A stretch of DNA of 43,687 nt from Alteromonadaceae bacterium (GCA_027013165.1 JALUXV010000436.1:1-43687), one strand, 5' to 3'. Counted from the first letter of the stretch, positions 24,360-34,969 are shown. Notes: generated from the sequence alone by a model not told the origin. Translations and numbers: made by a program.

Positions 24360-25496
24360 TCAACCTTTAAGTCGTTTTGCCTCACCGACTAATTTGGGGA
24401 AGAATTCTAGTGGCAAATATTGACTCAATTGCATGAGCTTTTCACCAAGATTTTCATAGGAATTCGTGGTGACATTAATGTGACCCATTTTACGCTTTTC
24501 GCGCACTGATTTACCGTACCAATGTAAGTGACTTCCATCGATACTTAGCAAATCTCGAGAGAAACTACTGCAACCAATAATGTTCACCATGGCACTTGGA
24601 CCAATAGCTGACGTATCGCCTAATGGCAAACCACATACCGCGCGCAAATGGTTCTCGAACTGACTTGTCACGGCTCCGGATTGAGACCAATGTCCTGAGT
24701 TATGAACACGTGGGGCAAGCTCATTCACATAAAGCTTGTCGCCCTGCTGGAACAACTCAACAGCGAGTACTCCTACATAGTCCATACCTTCAGCCAATGC
24801 GGTAAAAATGTCGTGAGCTTGCTGTTGCAACGCGTCATTGGTATCGGTAGCGGGCGCCACTGATACGTGTAACTGACCTTGATGGTGAAGATTCTCAGCC
24901 AAAGGATAGGTACGAATATCGCCCTGCTTACTGCGCACTCCGATAAGAGAAAGCTCGCGGTCAAATGCCATCATTTGTTCAACAACAAGCGGTACCTTCT
25001 CCAAATCCAAACCAGAAAGCGTGTTTTTCAACGCTGGCAGTTCAGCGGCTTCGCTCAAGCGCCATTGACCATAACCGTCATAGCCGTCGCGGCTCGACTT
25101 AATGATAAGCTTTTCACCCAACGCTTCTATACAGGCGTCGAGTTGCTCTACGTCGGTTACGATACGATGCTCACAGTTGGCAACTGACATTTTCTCCAGA
25201 AGTTTTTTCTCTCGAACACGGTCAGCCCCCACTAAGATACTCTCAATATTTGGCATGAGTTTGCCCGCACTTGCGGCATCTTCCAACAAATGCTCAGGTA
25301 CATGTTCAAATTCAACAGTAAGAGCATCAGCCGTTTCGATAGCTTGTGCAAGGGTGATATCAAGTGGCTGCTTACTCACAGGATGTACAATGGTATCGTT
25401 ACTTACATCAACGGCTTCGACCTGAATACCAAGGGGGCTACCCGCCAAGTACATCATTTGTGCAAGTTGACCCGCACCGTAAACAACTACTCTCAT
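24360..25496 (-). CDS. purK: N5-carboxyaminoimidazole ribonucleotide synthase
   Basis: A 378-residue ATP-grasp enzyme that carboxylates AIR with ATP and bicarbonate to give N5-CAIR in purine synthesis. The N-terminal [18 protein letters not shown]ossmann-like block, [13 protein letters not shown] (ATP-grasp glycine-rich loop), [27 protein letters not shown] and [13 protein letters not shown] are diagnostic. Length matches the family (about 355-380). Its ATG overlaps the purE stop by 4 bases (25493-25496), so translation is coupled. A tRNA-Thr lies downstream on the same strand. Confidence 0.97.
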   Translation of the reverse strand: MRVVVYGAGQLAQMMYLAGSPLGIQVEAVDVSNDTIVHPVSKQPLDITLAQAIETADALTVEFEHVPEHLLEDAASAGKLMPNIESILVGADRVREKKLLEKMSVANCEHRIVTDVEQLDACIEALGEKLIIKSSRDGYDGYGQWRLSEAAELPALKNTLSGLDLEKVPLVVEQMMAFDRELSLIGVRSKQGDIRTYPLAENLHHQGQLHVSVAPATDTNDALQQQAHDIFTALAEGMDYVGVLAVELFQQGDKLYVNELAPRVHNSGHWSQSGAVTSQFENHLRAVCGLPLGDTSAIGPSAMVNIIGCSSFSRDLLSIDGSHLHWYGKSVREKRKMGHINVTTNSYENLGEKLMQLSQYLPLEFFPKLVGEAKRLKG

Positions 25497-25984
25497 GCAT
25501 CGAGCTCCAAGGTAGCATTTTCAAGTACGGTTTGTGTTTGTTGCTTACGGAATGCAATTACCGCTTCTCGAACATCAGCTTCTTGAAGTGCAACCACTTG
25601 TGCAGCGAGCAATCCTGCATTTGCAGCTCCCGCTTCACCAATGGCTAATGTTCCTACAGCAACACCTTTTGGCATTTGTACGATAGAAAGCAACGAATCT
25701 AAGCCGTTTAGTGCTTTAGATTTTACGGGGCACCCAAAAACGGGCAAATGGGTATGTGCCGCAATCATTCCTGGTAAGTGGGCTGCACCGCCTGCACCAG
25801 CAATAATTGCGCTAAAACCCTGCTCTTCCGCGGACTCTGCAAAGGATACTAAAAGATTAGGTGTTCGGTGTGCTGAAACAACTTTAGCCTCAAACTCTAC
25901 GCCAAACTGTTTGAGCATTAATGCAGCTTGCTGCATCGTAGGCCAGTCTGATGTAGACCCCATAACGATAGCGACTTTTGCCAT
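25493..25984 (-). CDS. purE: N5-carboxyaminoimidazole ribonucleotide mutase
   Basis: PurE moves the carboxylate of N5-CAIR to give CAIR, directly after PurK. The start at ATG 25984 (with AAGGAATACGCA upstream) gives 163 residues, the usual size. An ORF extension to 26062 is not family-like. [21 protein letters not shown] (catalytic His), [29 protein letters not shown] and [25 protein letters not shown] are all present. It is first gene of purEK and is divergent from nhaA across 172 bases. No clear PurR operator is visible. Confidence 0.97.
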   Translation of the reverse strand: MAKVAIVMGSTSDWPTMQQAALMLKQFGVEFEAKVVSAHRTPNLLVSFAESAEEQGFSAIIAGAGGAAHLPGMIAAHTHLPVFGCPVKSKALNGLDSLLSIVQMPKGVAVGTLAIGEAGAANAGLLAAQVVALQEADVREAVIAFRKQQTQTVLENATLELDA

Positions 25985-26156
25985 TGCGTATTCCTTGAAA
26001 TAGGTAGAAATAGGTTGCCAGGAAAGGTCGCGATTGTAGCTTAAATTGCTTACAAATCCCACTGTAACCCAAATGTGATCTGCTAAGATTATTGAGTACG
26101 TAAAAAATTACAGGTTTTCAAAACACTAGCTCACTACCTTAAAGGAGAAGCGCAAC

Positions 26157-27389
26157 GTGTCAGAGGAAAAAGAAAAAAATAGATTCGATGAAGTTATTGA
26201 TGAAGTGCAGGACGTGGTGTCGGATTTCCTCAAACGAGAGGCTGCGCCGGGGATCCTTCTTATTGTCGCAACCGTGTTGGCACTGATTGTTGCCAATTCT
26301 CCGCTTGATGTTTATTACAACAAACTCATTAGCCTACCTGTGCAAATTTCTGCGGGTGATTGGGCAATCGACAAACCCTTACTGCTGTGGATAAACGACG
26401 GTCTCATGGCAGTTTTTTTCTTTCTGGTTGGGCTAGAACTCAAAAGAGAGGTGTGCGAAGGTGAACTGTCAAACCCCAAAGATATCGTACTTCCGGCCAC
26501 AGGAGCCATCGGCGGTATGGCAGTACCAGCCCTTATTTATGTATTTTTTAACTGGGGCAATTCAACCGCAATGGCGGGTTGGGCAATTCCAGCCGGTACA
26601 GATATCGCTTTCGCGCTTGGTATTCTCGCATTGCTTGGTAGCCGCGTACCGGCGAGCTTAAAAGTATTCCTAGTCACTCTTGCTATAATCGATGACATTG
26701 GTGCTATCGTTATTATCGCTCTGTTCTACACCAGCAACATCACAGAAACTGCGCTCATTGTGGCGGCGGTGTGCCTTGCTATTCTGTGGCGTATGAACCG
26801 CAAAAACGTGGTTGATATTCCCGCTTACATTCTTGTTGGTCTTGTATTGTGGGTTGCCATGCTTAAGTCAGGTGTTCACGCTACGCTTGCCGGAGTGGTG
26901 TTGGCCGCCATGATCCCTATGCGCGACAAAAAACGCCCCTCTTATTCTCCTGTTCTGCACTTAGAACACAGTTTAAATAGCTCGGTTAGCTTTGCCATAT
27001 TACCGCTCTTTGCCTTTGCCAATGCGGGTATTGGGTTCGGTAATATCGCACCGGAAGGGATATTTCACCCCGTGACCTTTGGCATATTTTTAGGCTTAGT
27101 GGTGGGTAAACAAGTGGGTGTATTTGGGTTCTGTTTCTTACTGGTTAAACTAAAATTGGCGTCACTACCCAAAGACCTAAATTTAATGCACATTTACGGC
27201 TGCTCTCTAATTTGTGGTGTTGGGTTTACCATGAGCCTATTTATTGGGAGTTTGGCGTTTGAAGAAACTGGCGTGAACCTGATTTTTGATGAAAGGGTGG
27301 GAATTTTGGCCGGCTCTGTAGTGTCCGCAATATTGGGGTATATGGTGTTGTACTGGGTAGGAAAAACTAAAAAAACGAGTAAGGCATAG
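26157..27389 (+). CDS. nhaA: Na+/H+ antiporter NhaA
   Basis: A 410-residue inner-membrane antiporter exporting sodium for protons, important for pH and salt tolerance in marine bacteria. The start is GTG 26157, with a strong AAAGGAG at 26141-26147. The N terminus is longer and more acidic than in E. coli NhaA (388 residues). Signatures: VGLELKREV, PAGTDIAFALGILALLG, LAIIDDIGAIVIIALFY with the two ion-binding Asp residues, LKSGVHATLAGVVLA and GVGFTMSLFIGSLAF. It ends 5 bases from the stop of a convergent histidine kinase gene, leaving no room for a separate terminator. Confidence 0.97.
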   Translation: MSEEKEKNRFDEVIDEVQDVVSDFLKREAAPGILLIVATVLALIVANSPLDVYYNKLISLPVQISAGDWAIDKPLLLWINDGLMAVFFFLVGLELKREVCEGELSNPKDIVLPATGAIGGMAVPALIYVFFNWGNSTAMAGWAIPAGTDIAFALGILALLGSRVPASLKVFLVTLAIIDDIGAIVIIALFYTSNITETALIVAAVCLAILWRMNRKNVVDIPAYILVGLVLWVAMLKSGVHATLAGVVLAAMIPMRDKKRPSYSPVLHLEHSLNSSVSFAILPLFAFANAGIGFGNIAPEGIFHPVTFGIFLGLVVGKQVGVFGFCFLLVKLKLASLPKDLNLMHIYGCSLICGVGFTMSLFIGSLAFEETGVNLIFDERVGILAGSVVSAILGYMVLYWVGKTKKTSKA

Positions 27390-27394
27390 AAGTC

Positions 27395-30220
27395 TTACTC
27401 ACTCAATTGTTCAGCGATACATTCAAACAGAGTATCTTTGCGAATAGGTTTACTCAAATGAGCGTTCATACCCGCATCAAAGCATGCTTGTTTGTCTTCG
27501 GCAAAGGCATTAGCCGTTAACGCAATAATTGGCGTCTTTTGATTATTTTTACTTGCTAGCCTAATTTCACGGGTCGCCAGTAGGCCATCCATTACGGGCA
27601 TTTGGCAGTCCATTAAAATAACGTCGTAAGGTTGCTGTTCAGCCATATCAACCGCTTCTTTTCCGTTAGCTGCGCGCTCCGCTCTTATGCCCTGCTTGCT
27701 GAGCATGGCCATTACAATCTCAGCGTTAATTTCATTGTCTTCTGCAAGCAGTACCGTAAGCTTTGAAGGTAGTGACGCTTTTCCTTGTCGCTTAGATGCG
27801 CTGTAGCCAGTCACCTCTTGGCTAGGAATACTCACCACAAAACGAGTACCCTCACCGTCGCGGCTACTCAAAGTAATCCGACCTTCCAGTTGCTCTATTA
27901 AGCCACGGGAAATCGCTAAGCCCAGACCAGTCCCACCAAAATTCCGCGTGGTAGAAGCGTCTGCCTGTTCGAACTGCTCAAATATTCGTTCTTGTTTATG
28001 CTTAGGTATGCCAATTCCCGTATCCGACACAGTAATAGTCAGACGATGTTTGCGATACCTCGCTTTGACAGTAACCCCACCTTCTTGGGTAAACTTAATC
28101 GCATTGCTTACCAAGTTATTCACTATCTGGCTTATCTTTCCGCTGTCTGTATTTAAAAATAGCGGCAGCGCATCGTCTATCTCTAGACTTAAGAATATCG
28201 ACTTTTGCGTCGCTAAATGCTCGTATAGCGACAAACTCGCTTCGAGTAAATGTCTAATATTGGTTGGCTGGTTATCGATAAGAACCTTACCTGCCTCTAT
28301 TTTTGACCAATCTAGTACACTGTCGAGAATAAGTAATAGATTTGCCGCAGAACGTCCAATAACTTCAACGCGCTTGCGTGTTGAGGCTGGTAAATCCTCT
28401 TCCAGCGCTAACTCACAAGACCCAATAATGCCATTCATTGGGGTTCTAATTTCATGGCTCATATTGGCCAAAAACTGACTTTTAGCCACCCCTGCTGCTT
28501 TAGCTTCATCTAGTGCTTCGGCGAGATGTTGGGTCTTTTCCTCAATGCGCTCTTCAAGCGACGTATTTAAACGTGCTAACTCTCGGTTAAGTTCCTGTTC
28601 TTTTATCCGGGCAAACTCCAGCTCTTCAAAAGCATGCACAAGTCTGCGCTCATGGCGTGTAAATTCGTCGTTAAGTTGAGCCAGCTCTCTAATACTCAAT
28701 GAAGGTAAGGATGCGCGCTGCTGATTAAATTCAGCTTTAGGGTTAAATGCACCGATGTGTTGGATAAGATTCTTAATGGGTTGGTTAAATAAGCGAGCTG
28801 CCATAAAACCCGCCAGCGACCCCAACAAAGATAACAAAATAAGTAACACTAGGTCTTTGAGCAAATAATTACTCATTGCCACTAAGAGTCCTCGATAGTC
28901 GAAATAATAACTGACCCTCCAACCAACATCAGGAATAGTACCTACGAACCTTAGCCAGGTTTTACCCTGTAATCCATTTTCAATCTTAGCGCTGCAAATA
29001 GGATCGCAGTCATATTTAGGTGCTTCACTTAACGCTGGAAGTCTTAACGGGGAAGAGGCATATATCACGTTCCCTTTTTGGTCTTCAATTAAGAGAGAAA
29101 AGCCAGATAAGCTCAACTGATCGATAACAGCAAAGCTTTTTAAAGACAAGGATCCCTCAACAATACCCACCGGTGTATTAGTGTCGTTCAATATTGGCGC
29201 TGATAGCGCAATAATAGGGTCATTACCAAATCCAACCCCTTGAAATACATCAGAGATATAAGATTCACCTGATTGCATTGGTTCAGAAAAATAGGGGCGA
29301 TGGGCCACGTTATCAAAACCACTCTCTCGTGCTTTCTCTAATAAAATGGGTGGGTAGGCGTAGGCAATTTCGCCCTGTGCGTCAGTGACTAAATAGGTTA
29401 GAAATTCAGGATAATGTACGCCAAGGCTCTCTAATTGCGCGGGTGCAACTGCGTCGAATTCAGTTGGAGAGGTAGTTGATAGTGTACTTGCAGACAGAGA
29501 TATCGCTTTTTTATGCACACTCAAGAATTCTGACAATTGCTGTTCCAGTACGTCAATGCGCTGTTGCATATAGTAGTTTATTTGAGATTCTTGTTGCGCT
29601 TGATATAAGTGTACCGACAAATAGATCACAGCAGTGGCGGCAAAAAAGAAGCAGCCCGAAAAAAAGTAACTAAACAAAAAGCGTAAACTTACTTGCTCTT
29701 CGCTGTACGACGATGCTTTATCTAAACCATTAAAAGCGACGTAAGCAAACTGACCTGAGATAAGACCAAACAAGCCACTCACCCAAGTTACCAATACCCC
29801 AGAAAGCATCATACCAAGATGCATGGTGTGATCTTGACTCAGGGTGGTGAGATCGCTTATTGCATGGGCGAACAATAAAATAGGTAGGAAGATGATTGAC
29901 CATAAAACAACCCCAGCGCGAATGACTACTCGAAAAGACTTTTGATAGCCAAGGGCACTTACTACTATGGGTAAAAAAGTAAGGCTTACCGCGCTGACGC
30001 TCACTGTATCTAAAAACCACAGGGGCAAACTAATGAGTAAGCTAATGGGGATGGCAAATAAGGGCCTGAACCGCAGTGCAGCATAAACCGCCGCCCCCAT
30101 TCCAAATACAGACAATCCTGTACTATCAAAAGGAGCCGGTAATAAGTTAAGCGCTATTCCTACAACACATACCATCACTAGATGCAGTGCTATAGGCCTA
30201 GCCTTATCAAAGCGGTTCAC
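27395..30220 (-). CDS. hybrid sensor histidine kinase with membrane sensor and receiver domain
   Basis: A 941-residue inner-membrane kinase. Residues about 10-165 form a multi-helix MASE-like bundle and another helix lies near 185-205. An extracytoplasmic Cache-like sensor spans about 210-440 (AYAYPPI, HRPYFSEPM), with a helix near 455-475. A coiled coil (about 530-575) leads to HisKA with the phospho-His589 in NMSHEIRTPMNG. The ATPase domain carries NNLVSNAIKFT, DTGIGIP and GGTGLGLAI. A C-terminal receiver has phospho-Asp871 in ILMDCQMPVMDG and a switch Lys in LSKPI. No Hpt domain is present, so an external phosphotransfer protein is likely needed. The signal is unknown. Confidence 0.93.
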   Translation of the reverse strand: MNRFDKARPIALHLVMVCVVGIALNLLPAPFDSTGLSVFGMGAAVYAALRFRPLFAIPISLLISLPLWFLDTVSVSAVSLTFLPIVVSALGYQKSFRVVIRAGVVLWSIIFLPILLFAHAISDLTTLSQDHTMHLGMMLSGVLVTWVSGLFGLISGQFAYVAFNGLDKASSYSEEQVSLRFLFSYFFSGCFFFAATAVIYLSVHLYQAQQESQINYYMQQRIDVLEQQLSEFLSVHKKAISLSASTLSTTSPTEFDAVAPAQLESLGVHYPEFLTYLVTDAQGEIAYAYPPILLEKARESGFDNVAHRPYFSEPMQSGESYISDVFQGVGFGNDPIIALSAPILNDTNTPVGIVEGSLSLKSFAVIDQLSLSGFSLLIEDQKGNVIYASSPLRLPALSEAPKYDCDPICSAKIENGLQGKTWLRFVGTIPDVGWRVSYYFDYRGLLVAMSNYLLKDLVLLILLSLLGSLAGFMAARLFNQPIKNLIQHIGAFNPKAEFNQQRASLPSLSIRELAQLNDEFTRHERRLVHAFEELEFARIKEQELNRELARLNTSLEERIEEKTQHLAEALDEAKAAGVAKSQFLANMSHEIRTPMNGIIGSCELALEEDLPASTRKRVEVIGRSAANLLLILDSVLDWSKIEAGKVLIDNQPTNIRHLLEASLSLYEHLATQKSIFLSLEIDDALPLFLNTDSGKISQIVNNLVSNAIKFTQEGGVTVKARYRKHRLTITVSDTGIGIPKHKQERIFEQFEQADASTTRNFGGTGLGLAISRGLIEQLEGRITLSSRDGEGTRFVVSIPSQEVTGYSASKRQGKASLPSKLTVLLAEDNEINAEIVMAMLSKQGIRAERAANGKEAVDMAEQQPYDVILMDCQMPVMDGLLATREIRLASKNNQKTPIIALTANAFAEDKQACFDAGMNAHLSKPIRKDTLFECIAEQLSE

Positions 30221-30250
30221 GGTGACAAATGTCCTATAACTCGCTACCCG

Positions 30251-31552
30251 TTAGTTTGCAGCCATGTAATCTAGGGTAAAGTTGGTTAGCAGTTTGACAC
30301 CTAGTTTCATACCGCTGTCGTCGACAAAAAACTCTGGTGTATGGTGAGCAGGGCTATCTTGTTCGGACACATCAAGAGGCTTGCCACCCACCCACACGTA
30401 CAAGCCGGGAATTTGCTCTTGGAAGAAAGAGAAATCCTCTGCGCCTGTAACGGGTTTAGACAATCGAGTATTTTCCACACCCGCAGTACGTTGCATTGTT
30501 GGCAACATGGCTTCTGTTAATGCAGGATCATTGTAGGTAATGGGGTAGTAGTAATCTAATGGTAATGTCAGTTCAGCTTCAGCACCCATGCTGTCGGCAA
30601 TACCCTGAACTTTTCGAGGTAAGGCCTCGTAAATATGGTCTCTAGCGTCGCTGTTTAGCGTTCGAATAGTGCCCACAAGCTCCACTTCGTTTGGAATGAT
30701 ATTGGAGCGATTACCGCCGTGTATTGAGCCAACAGAAACCACGGCTGCGTCATCGATAAGGCGCAGCTCTCGGCTTACTATGGTTTGAATTGACATGATC
30801 ATTTGCGCAGCCGTAACCACTGGGTCAACGCTTTTCCAAGGATATGCTCCGTGCGCTTGTTTGCCTTTAATAACAATTTTAAACGGATCAACCGCTGCCA
30901 TGGTGCCACCAGAATTATAACGAATGGTGCCAACGTCTGTATTTGCACTAATGTGAAGACCAAAAATTACGTCTACGTCGGGGTTCTTTAAAACCCCCTC
31001 TTTCACCATAATTTCTGCACCACCAGTTTCCCCAGCAGGAGCGCCTTCTTCAGCAGGCTGAAAGATAAACTTCACTTTACCTCTTAATTCGCCCTTAAGT
31101 TCAGTCAAAATTTTAGCCGCGCCCATCAACATTGCCATATGAGTATCGTGCCCACACGCGTGCATTACCGGAACGGTTTGACCATTGTATTCGCCCGTTT
31201 GCGTTGAGCGATATGGTAAATCATTTTGCTCAAGCACAGGAAGGCCATCCATATCCGCCCGCAGTGCAACCACAGGACCTGGCTTACCACTGTCGAGTAT
31301 GCCTACAACACCAGTACGCGCTACACCTGTGGTCACTTCAAGCCCTAGTGAGTTGAGGTACTGAGCAATGTAATGTGCGGTATTAACCTCTCGGTTAGAT
31401 AATTCTGGAAACTCGTGAAAGTGATGACGCCACGCAATCACATCGCTTTCGATACGGTCGGCCATCGCATCCACGTCAGGGGCAGCGATGCTAACAGACG
31501 ACACACTAAAAAGTGCAACTGGAAACAATAAGCGAGTAAGTTTGGTGAACAT
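30251..31552 (-). CDS. exported M20 family amidohydrolase/peptidase
   Basis: A 433-residue metalloenzyme with a signal peptide (FTKLTRLLFPVALFSVSSVSIA). M20D-type marks are clear: WRHHFHEFPELSNRE, ALRADMDGLPV, MHACGHDTHMAMLMGAA (metal ligands), FQPAEEG (catalytic Glu) and IFGLHI, plus a late GAEDFSFF. The family hydrolyses N-acyl amino acids, indole-acetyl amino acids or aminobenzoyl-glutamate and is usually cytosolic. The signal peptide points to periplasmic use on scavenged N-acyl amino acids or peptides. It is transcribed alone, 176 bases downstream of rho and beyond the rho terminator. Confidence 0.88.
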   Translation of the reverse strand: MFTKLTRLLFPVALFSVSSVSIAAPDVDAMADRIESDVIAWRHHFHEFPELSNREVNTAHYIAQYLNSLGLEVTTGVARTGVVGILDSGKPGPVVALRADMDGLPVLEQNDLPYRSTQTGEYNGQTVPVMHACGHDTHMAMLMGAAKILTELKGELRGKVKFIFQPAEEGAPAGETGGAEIMVKEGVLKNPDVDVIFGLHISANTDVGTIRYNSGGTMAAVDPFKIVIKGKQAHGAYPWKSVDPVVTAAQMIMSIQTIVSRELRLIDDAAVVSVGSIHGGNRSNIIPNEVELVGTIRTLNSDARDHIYEALPRKVQGIADSMGAEAELTLPLDYYYPITYNDPALTEAMLPTMQRTAGVENTRLSKPVTGAEDFSFFQEQIPGLYVWVGGKPLDVSEQDSPAHHTPEFFVDDSGMKLGVKLLTNFTLDYMAAN

Positions 31553-31687
31553 GGGTATTTCTCGAGGTTGTAGTATCTTTACTCAGAGTAAACCATCTGG
31601 CTCAGTTTTCACATCACAAAACTCAACATCGGTACGAAAAAACAACTTTATTGATAGTTTTTAATATATTAGGTGTGATTTTCAGAC

Positions 31688-31711
31688 ACAAAAAAAGCGC
31701 CCTTAGGCGCT
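31688..31711 (-). terminator. intrinsic terminator after rho
   Basis: On the minus strand AGCGCC-TAAG-GGCGCT is followed by seven or more T residues. It begins 18 bases past the rho stop codon, so the rho mRNA ends at a Rho-independent site. Confidence 0.92.
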
Positions 31712-31728
31712 TCTTCCGAATAATAGAG

Positions 31729-32994
31729 TTAGCTCTTTTGACGCTTCATCGCATCGAAGAATTCATCATTGGTTTTGGTCATAGCCAATTTATTGATAAG
31801 GAATTCCATAGCGTCAATTTCTGACATTTCGTGAACAATCTTACGAAGGATCCACATTTTTTGTAGTTCGTCCTGAGCGGTAAGTAGTTCTTCACGGCGC
31901 GTACCAGAGCGGTTAAAGTCGATAGCAGGGAATACACGCTTTTCAGCAATCTTGCGGTTAAGGTGTAACTCCATATTACCCGTGCCTTTAAACTCTTCGT
32001 AGATAACTTCATCCATTTTAGAGCCGGTGTCGATCAATGCTGTAGCAATAATCGTTAAGCTACCACCTTCTTCAACATTACGCGCAGCACCGAAGAAACG
32101 CTTTGGCTTGTGAAGAGCGTTAGCATCAACACCACCAGTAAGGACTTTACCCGATGATGGAATAACCGTGTTATAGGCACGGGCAAGACGGGTAATTGAA
32201 TCAAGTAAGATAACAACGTCTTTCTTATGTTCTACCAAACGCTTGGCTTTCTCGATAACCATTTCGGCAACCTGAACATGGCGGCTCGCAGGCTCATCGA
32301 AGGTTGAGGCTACTACCTCACCTTGCACTAGACGTTGCATCTCTGTTACTTCTTCTGGACGTTCGTCGATAAGTAGCACCATCAACTCACATTCAGGGTG
32401 ATTTGCAGCAATAGACTGTGCAATATTTTGCAACAGTAGGGTTTTACCCGCTTTTGGCGGCGCTACAATCAGACCACGCTGACCTTTCCCGGTTGGCGAC
32501 GCCAAATCGAGTACACGTGCAGTAATATCTTCTGTTGATCCGTTTCCGCGCTCCATGCGAAGACGGGAATTAGCGTGCAGTGGAGTCAGGTTTTCAAAAA
32601 GAATCTTGTTGCGAGAGTTCTCTGGCTTGTCGAAGTTGACTTCGCGAATCTTTAATAGTGCAAAGTAACGCTCGCTGTCCTTAGGTGGACGAATTTTCCC
32701 AGAGATAGTATCACCCGTGCGCAAGTTAAAGCGACGAATCTGACTTGGTGATACGTAGATGTCATCGGGACCAGCTAAATAAGACGAGTCTGCTGATCGC
32801 AAGAAGCCAAAGCCATCCTGTAAAATCTCTAACACACCATCTCCAAAGATGTCTTCACCGCTTTTGGCGTGTGTTTTTAAGATTGAAAAAATGATGTCCT
32901 GTTTTCTGGCTCTCGCCATGTTCTCTAAGCCCATTTTTTCGGCTAGAGCAACCAACTCGCTAATTGGTTTATTCTTTAATTCAGTTAAATTCAT
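31729..32994 (-). CDS. rho: transcription termination factor Rho
   Basis: A 421-residue hexameric RNA helicase that ends transcription. The N-terminal helix bundle starts [15 protein letters not shown]. The RNA-binding cold-shock-like domain has [17 protein letters not shown]. The ATPase has [12 protein letters not shown] (Walker A), [15 protein letters not shown] (catalytic Glu) and [17 protein letters not shown] (Walker B). The Q-loop and R-loop follow. Length equals E. coli Rho (419) within two residues. It lies downstream of trxA with its own leader and probable promoter, as in enterobacteria, and has its own terminator. Confidence 0.99.
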   Translation of the reverse strand: MNLTELKNKPISELVALAEKMGLENMARARKQDIIFSILKTHAKSGEDIFGDGVLEILQDGFGFLRSADSSYLAGPDDIYVSPSQIRRFNLRTGDTISGKIRPPKDSERYFALLKIREVNFDKPENSRNKILFENLTPLHANSRLRMERGNGSTEDITARVLDLASPTGKGQRGLIVAPPKAGKTLLLQNIAQSIAANHPECELMVLLIDERPEEVTEMQRLVQGEVVASTFDEPASRHVQVAEMVIEKAKRLVEHKKDVVILLDSITRLARAYNTVIPSSGKVLTGGVDANALHKPKRFFGAARNVEEGGSLTIIATALIDTGSKMDEVIYEEFKGTGNMELHLNRKIAEKRVFPAIDFNRSGTRREELLTAQDELQKMWILRKIVHEMSEIDAMEFLINKLAMTKTNDEFFDAMKRQKS

Positions 32995-33087
32995 ACTGGT
33001 GGGTCTTTGTGCTTGATGAAGCGACTGTTCGTCTCTACGTTATATTTGATTTGATTAGTAGCCCAGATTCGGGTTAAGCAGAAATCG

Positions 33088-33146
33088 GCTCGGGTACGAG
33101 CTAAAAGAAAGGTAGCACTATATTTAACCAAGGTCCAGCAAATCAA
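33088..33146 (-). promoter_or_regulatory. probable rho promoter and leader hairpin
   Basis: On the minus strand TTGATT (33146-33141), an 18-base spacer and TATAGT (33122-33117) make a plausible sigma-70 promoter, with a start near 33110 and a leader of about 115 bases. A GCTCG-TACC-CGAGC hairpin (33101-33088) follows at once. A long leader fits the known autoregulation of rho in E. coli, where Rho terminates within its own leader region. Confidence 0.45.
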
Positions 33147-33156
33147 AATACAAATG

Positions 33157-33180
33157 TTAAAAAAATGCGTATTTTTTTAA
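33157..33180. repeat. AT-rich perfect palindrome upstream of rho
   Basis: TTAAAAAAAT (33157-33166) and ATTTTTTTAA (33171-33180) are perfect complements around GCGT. It lies just upstream of the predicted rho -35 box, where a curved A-tract could act as an UP-like element. It also lies downstream of the trxA terminator. Confidence 0.5.
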
Positions 33181-33199
33181 GCTGGCATGGTTCAGACAT

Positions 33200-33236
33200 A
33201 AAACGATTGGTGTCAACGCTACATTGCCACCAATCG
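33200..33236 (-). terminator. terminator after trxA
   Basis: On the minus strand CGATTGGTG (33236-33228) pairs with CACCAATCG (33212-33204) around a 15-base loop, followed by TTTT. It starts 13 bases past the trxA stop. The T tract is short, so some read-through into rho is plausible. Confidence 0.65.
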
Positions 33237-33248
33237 CGTCATCAATAA

Positions 33249-33575
33249 TTAGATATGCTCAGCTAAAAACTCTGTAAGTTGAGTTTTTGATAATGCGCCA
33301 ACTTTAGTTGCCGCTACGCTGCCATTTTTAAAAAGAAGTAATGTTGGGATGCCACGAATACCATATTTTGGTGGAGTTTCGTTATTTTCATCGACATTCA
33401 ACTTTCCAACTGTTAACTTGCCTTCAAACTCGGTCGCAACTTCTTCCAAGATAGGGGCGATCATTTTACACGGGCCACACCATTCAGCCCAAAAGTCAAC
33501 CAGTACAGGACCGTCAGCATTGATAACATCTGCTTCGAATTTATCGTCAGTTAGCTGGATAATTTTGTCGCTCAT
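33249..33575 (-). CDS. trxA: thioredoxin 1
   Basis: The start at ATG 33575 gives the canonical 108-residue thioredoxin beginning [21 protein letters not shown] lies upstream. A longer frame to 33659 adds 28 residues unlike the family. The active site [14 protein letters not shown], the cis-Pro loop [11 protein letters not shown] and the buried Asp in VDFWAEW are present. It is the general cytosolic disulfide reductase, reduced by thioredoxin reductase. The trxA-rho order, with rhlB divergent, is the standard gammaproteobacterial arrangement. Confidence 0.98.
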   Translation of the reverse strand: MSDKIIQLTDDKFEADVINADGPVLVDFWAEWCGPCKMIAPILEEVATEFEGKLTVGKLNVDENNETPPKYGIRGIPTLLLFKNGSVAATKVGALSKTQLTEFLAEHI

Positions 33576-33675
33576 TCTTTTCTCCATTATTGGTCTGTCG
33601 CTGATTTGTTTCAGCTCTACCATAAGTGTTATATAGAAACTGTTTTTTAATGCAAGCACTGATAAGCTATAAGCT

Positions 33676-34959
33676 ATGCCTACTCACTTAACTGAAACTC
33701 ACTTTTCCGACTTACCGATCAATAAAAAGGTAGTCGATGCCTTAAAGGCAGCAAATTTTACCCATTGTACGCCAATACAAGCGTTGGCGCTTCCTCCCCT
33801 TCTTGAAGGGTTGGATATTGCGGGTCAAGCACAAACCGGTACGGGTAAGACCATGGCGTTCTTGGTTGCCACCTATCACCATCTGCTTTTGAAGGCGGAA
33901 GAAGGTGTAACCAGCGGAAAATCTGGCCCTAAAGCTATTATTATGGCACCTACCCGAGAACTCGCCGTTCAGATTTTTAACGATGCAAAACCCTTAAGCG
34001 AACACACCGGCATGTCGGTTGGTTTGATATATGGGGGCGAAGGTTATCAAAGTCAACGGGAAACTTTAGAAGAAGGTGTAGATATTATTATCGGCACCAC
34101 CGGACGCATCTTAGATTATTATAAACAGGGCGTTTTTACACTGAATAATATTCAGGTGGCTGTACTCGATGAAGCTGACCGCATGTTTGATTTAGGCTTT
34201 ATCAAGGACATTCGCTATATGTTCCGCAAAATGCCTCCTGCCGCACAACGTTTGAGTATGCTGTTTTCAGCCACCCTCAGTTACCGCGTGCAAGAGCTGG
34301 CATACGAACACATGAACAATCCAACGCACGTTCAAGTAGCACCAGAGCAAAAAACTGCGAGCCGGGTGTCAGAAGAGCTGTTTTACCCTTCTGACGATGA
34401 CAAAATGTTACTTCTACTCACACTGTTAGAAGAAGAGTGGCCGGAAAAAGCGATTGTATTCGCCAATACTAAAACGAGTTGTGAGCGTGTCACCGACTGG
34501 TTGTGTGCGGATGGTCATAGAGTGGGCTTGCTCAGTGGCGACGTACCACAGAAAAAGCGCTTGAGTATTTTAGATGAATTTACAAATGGTAACTTGGATA
34601 TACTAGTGGCAACTGACGTTGCTGCCCGTGGCCTACACATCGACGCGGTAACTCACGTATTTAACTACGATTTGCCCGACGATGCAGAAGACTATGTTCA
34701 CCGCATTGGGCGCACAGGCCGCGCAGGTCAAAGCGGCACAGCTATAAGCTTTGCCTGCGAGAAGTACGCATTAAACCTTCCTGCTATTGAGCAGTATGTT
34801 CAGCATGCGATCCCTGTGACTGACTACGACCGAAGTGCGTTACTCGACGACGTTAAGGCGCCTAAGCCTCGTAGGCGTCGTACTCCAAACAATCGCAATT
34901 CAAACCGCCGTGGTAAAGGTCGAGGAAACCACAGTGGGCGCAGTAACCAACAACAATAA
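33676..34959 (+). CDS. rhlB: DEAD-box RNA helicase RhlB
   Basis: A 427-residue ATP-dependent RNA helicase, a partner of RNase E in the degradosome of E. coli. Motifs in order: the Q motif ([14 protein letters not shown]), [10 protein letters not shown] (Walker A), [30 protein letters not shown] (DEAD), [22 protein letters not shown] and [13 protein letters not shown]. Its C-terminal tail from about residue 396 is highly basic (PRRRRTPNN and further Arg/Gly-rich sequence), suited to RNA binding. The gene is divergent from trxA and 10 bases ahead of gppA, as in E. coli. Confidence 0.95.
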   Translation: MPTHLTETHFSDLPINKKVVDALKAANFTHCTPIQALALPPLLEGLDIAGQAQTGTGKTMAFLVATYHHLLLKAEEGVTSGKSGPKAIIMAPTRELAVQIFNDAKPLSEHTGMSVGLIYGGEGYQSQRETLEEGVDIIIGTTGRILDYYKQGVFTLNNIQVAVLDEADRMFDLGFIKDIRYMFRKMPPAAQRLSMLFSATLSYRVQELAYEHMNNPTHVQVAPEQKTASRVSEELFYPSDDDKMLLLLTLLEEEWPEKAIVFANTKTSCERVTDWLCADGHRVGLLSGDVPQKKRLSILDEFTNGNLDILVATDVAARGLHIDAVTHVFNYDLPDDAEDYVHRIGRTGRAGQSGTAISFACEKYALNLPAIEQYVQHAIPVTDYDRSALLDDVKAPKPRRRRTPNNRNSNRRGKGRGNHSGRSNQQQ

Positions 34960-34969
34960 ATAATAGGCT

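Noticed and set aside
27948..28478. 176-codon plus-strand frame opposite the histidine kinase
   Set aside because: It mirrors the coding constraint of conserved HisKA and ATPase motifs on the other strand; no ribosome site or recognisable domain.
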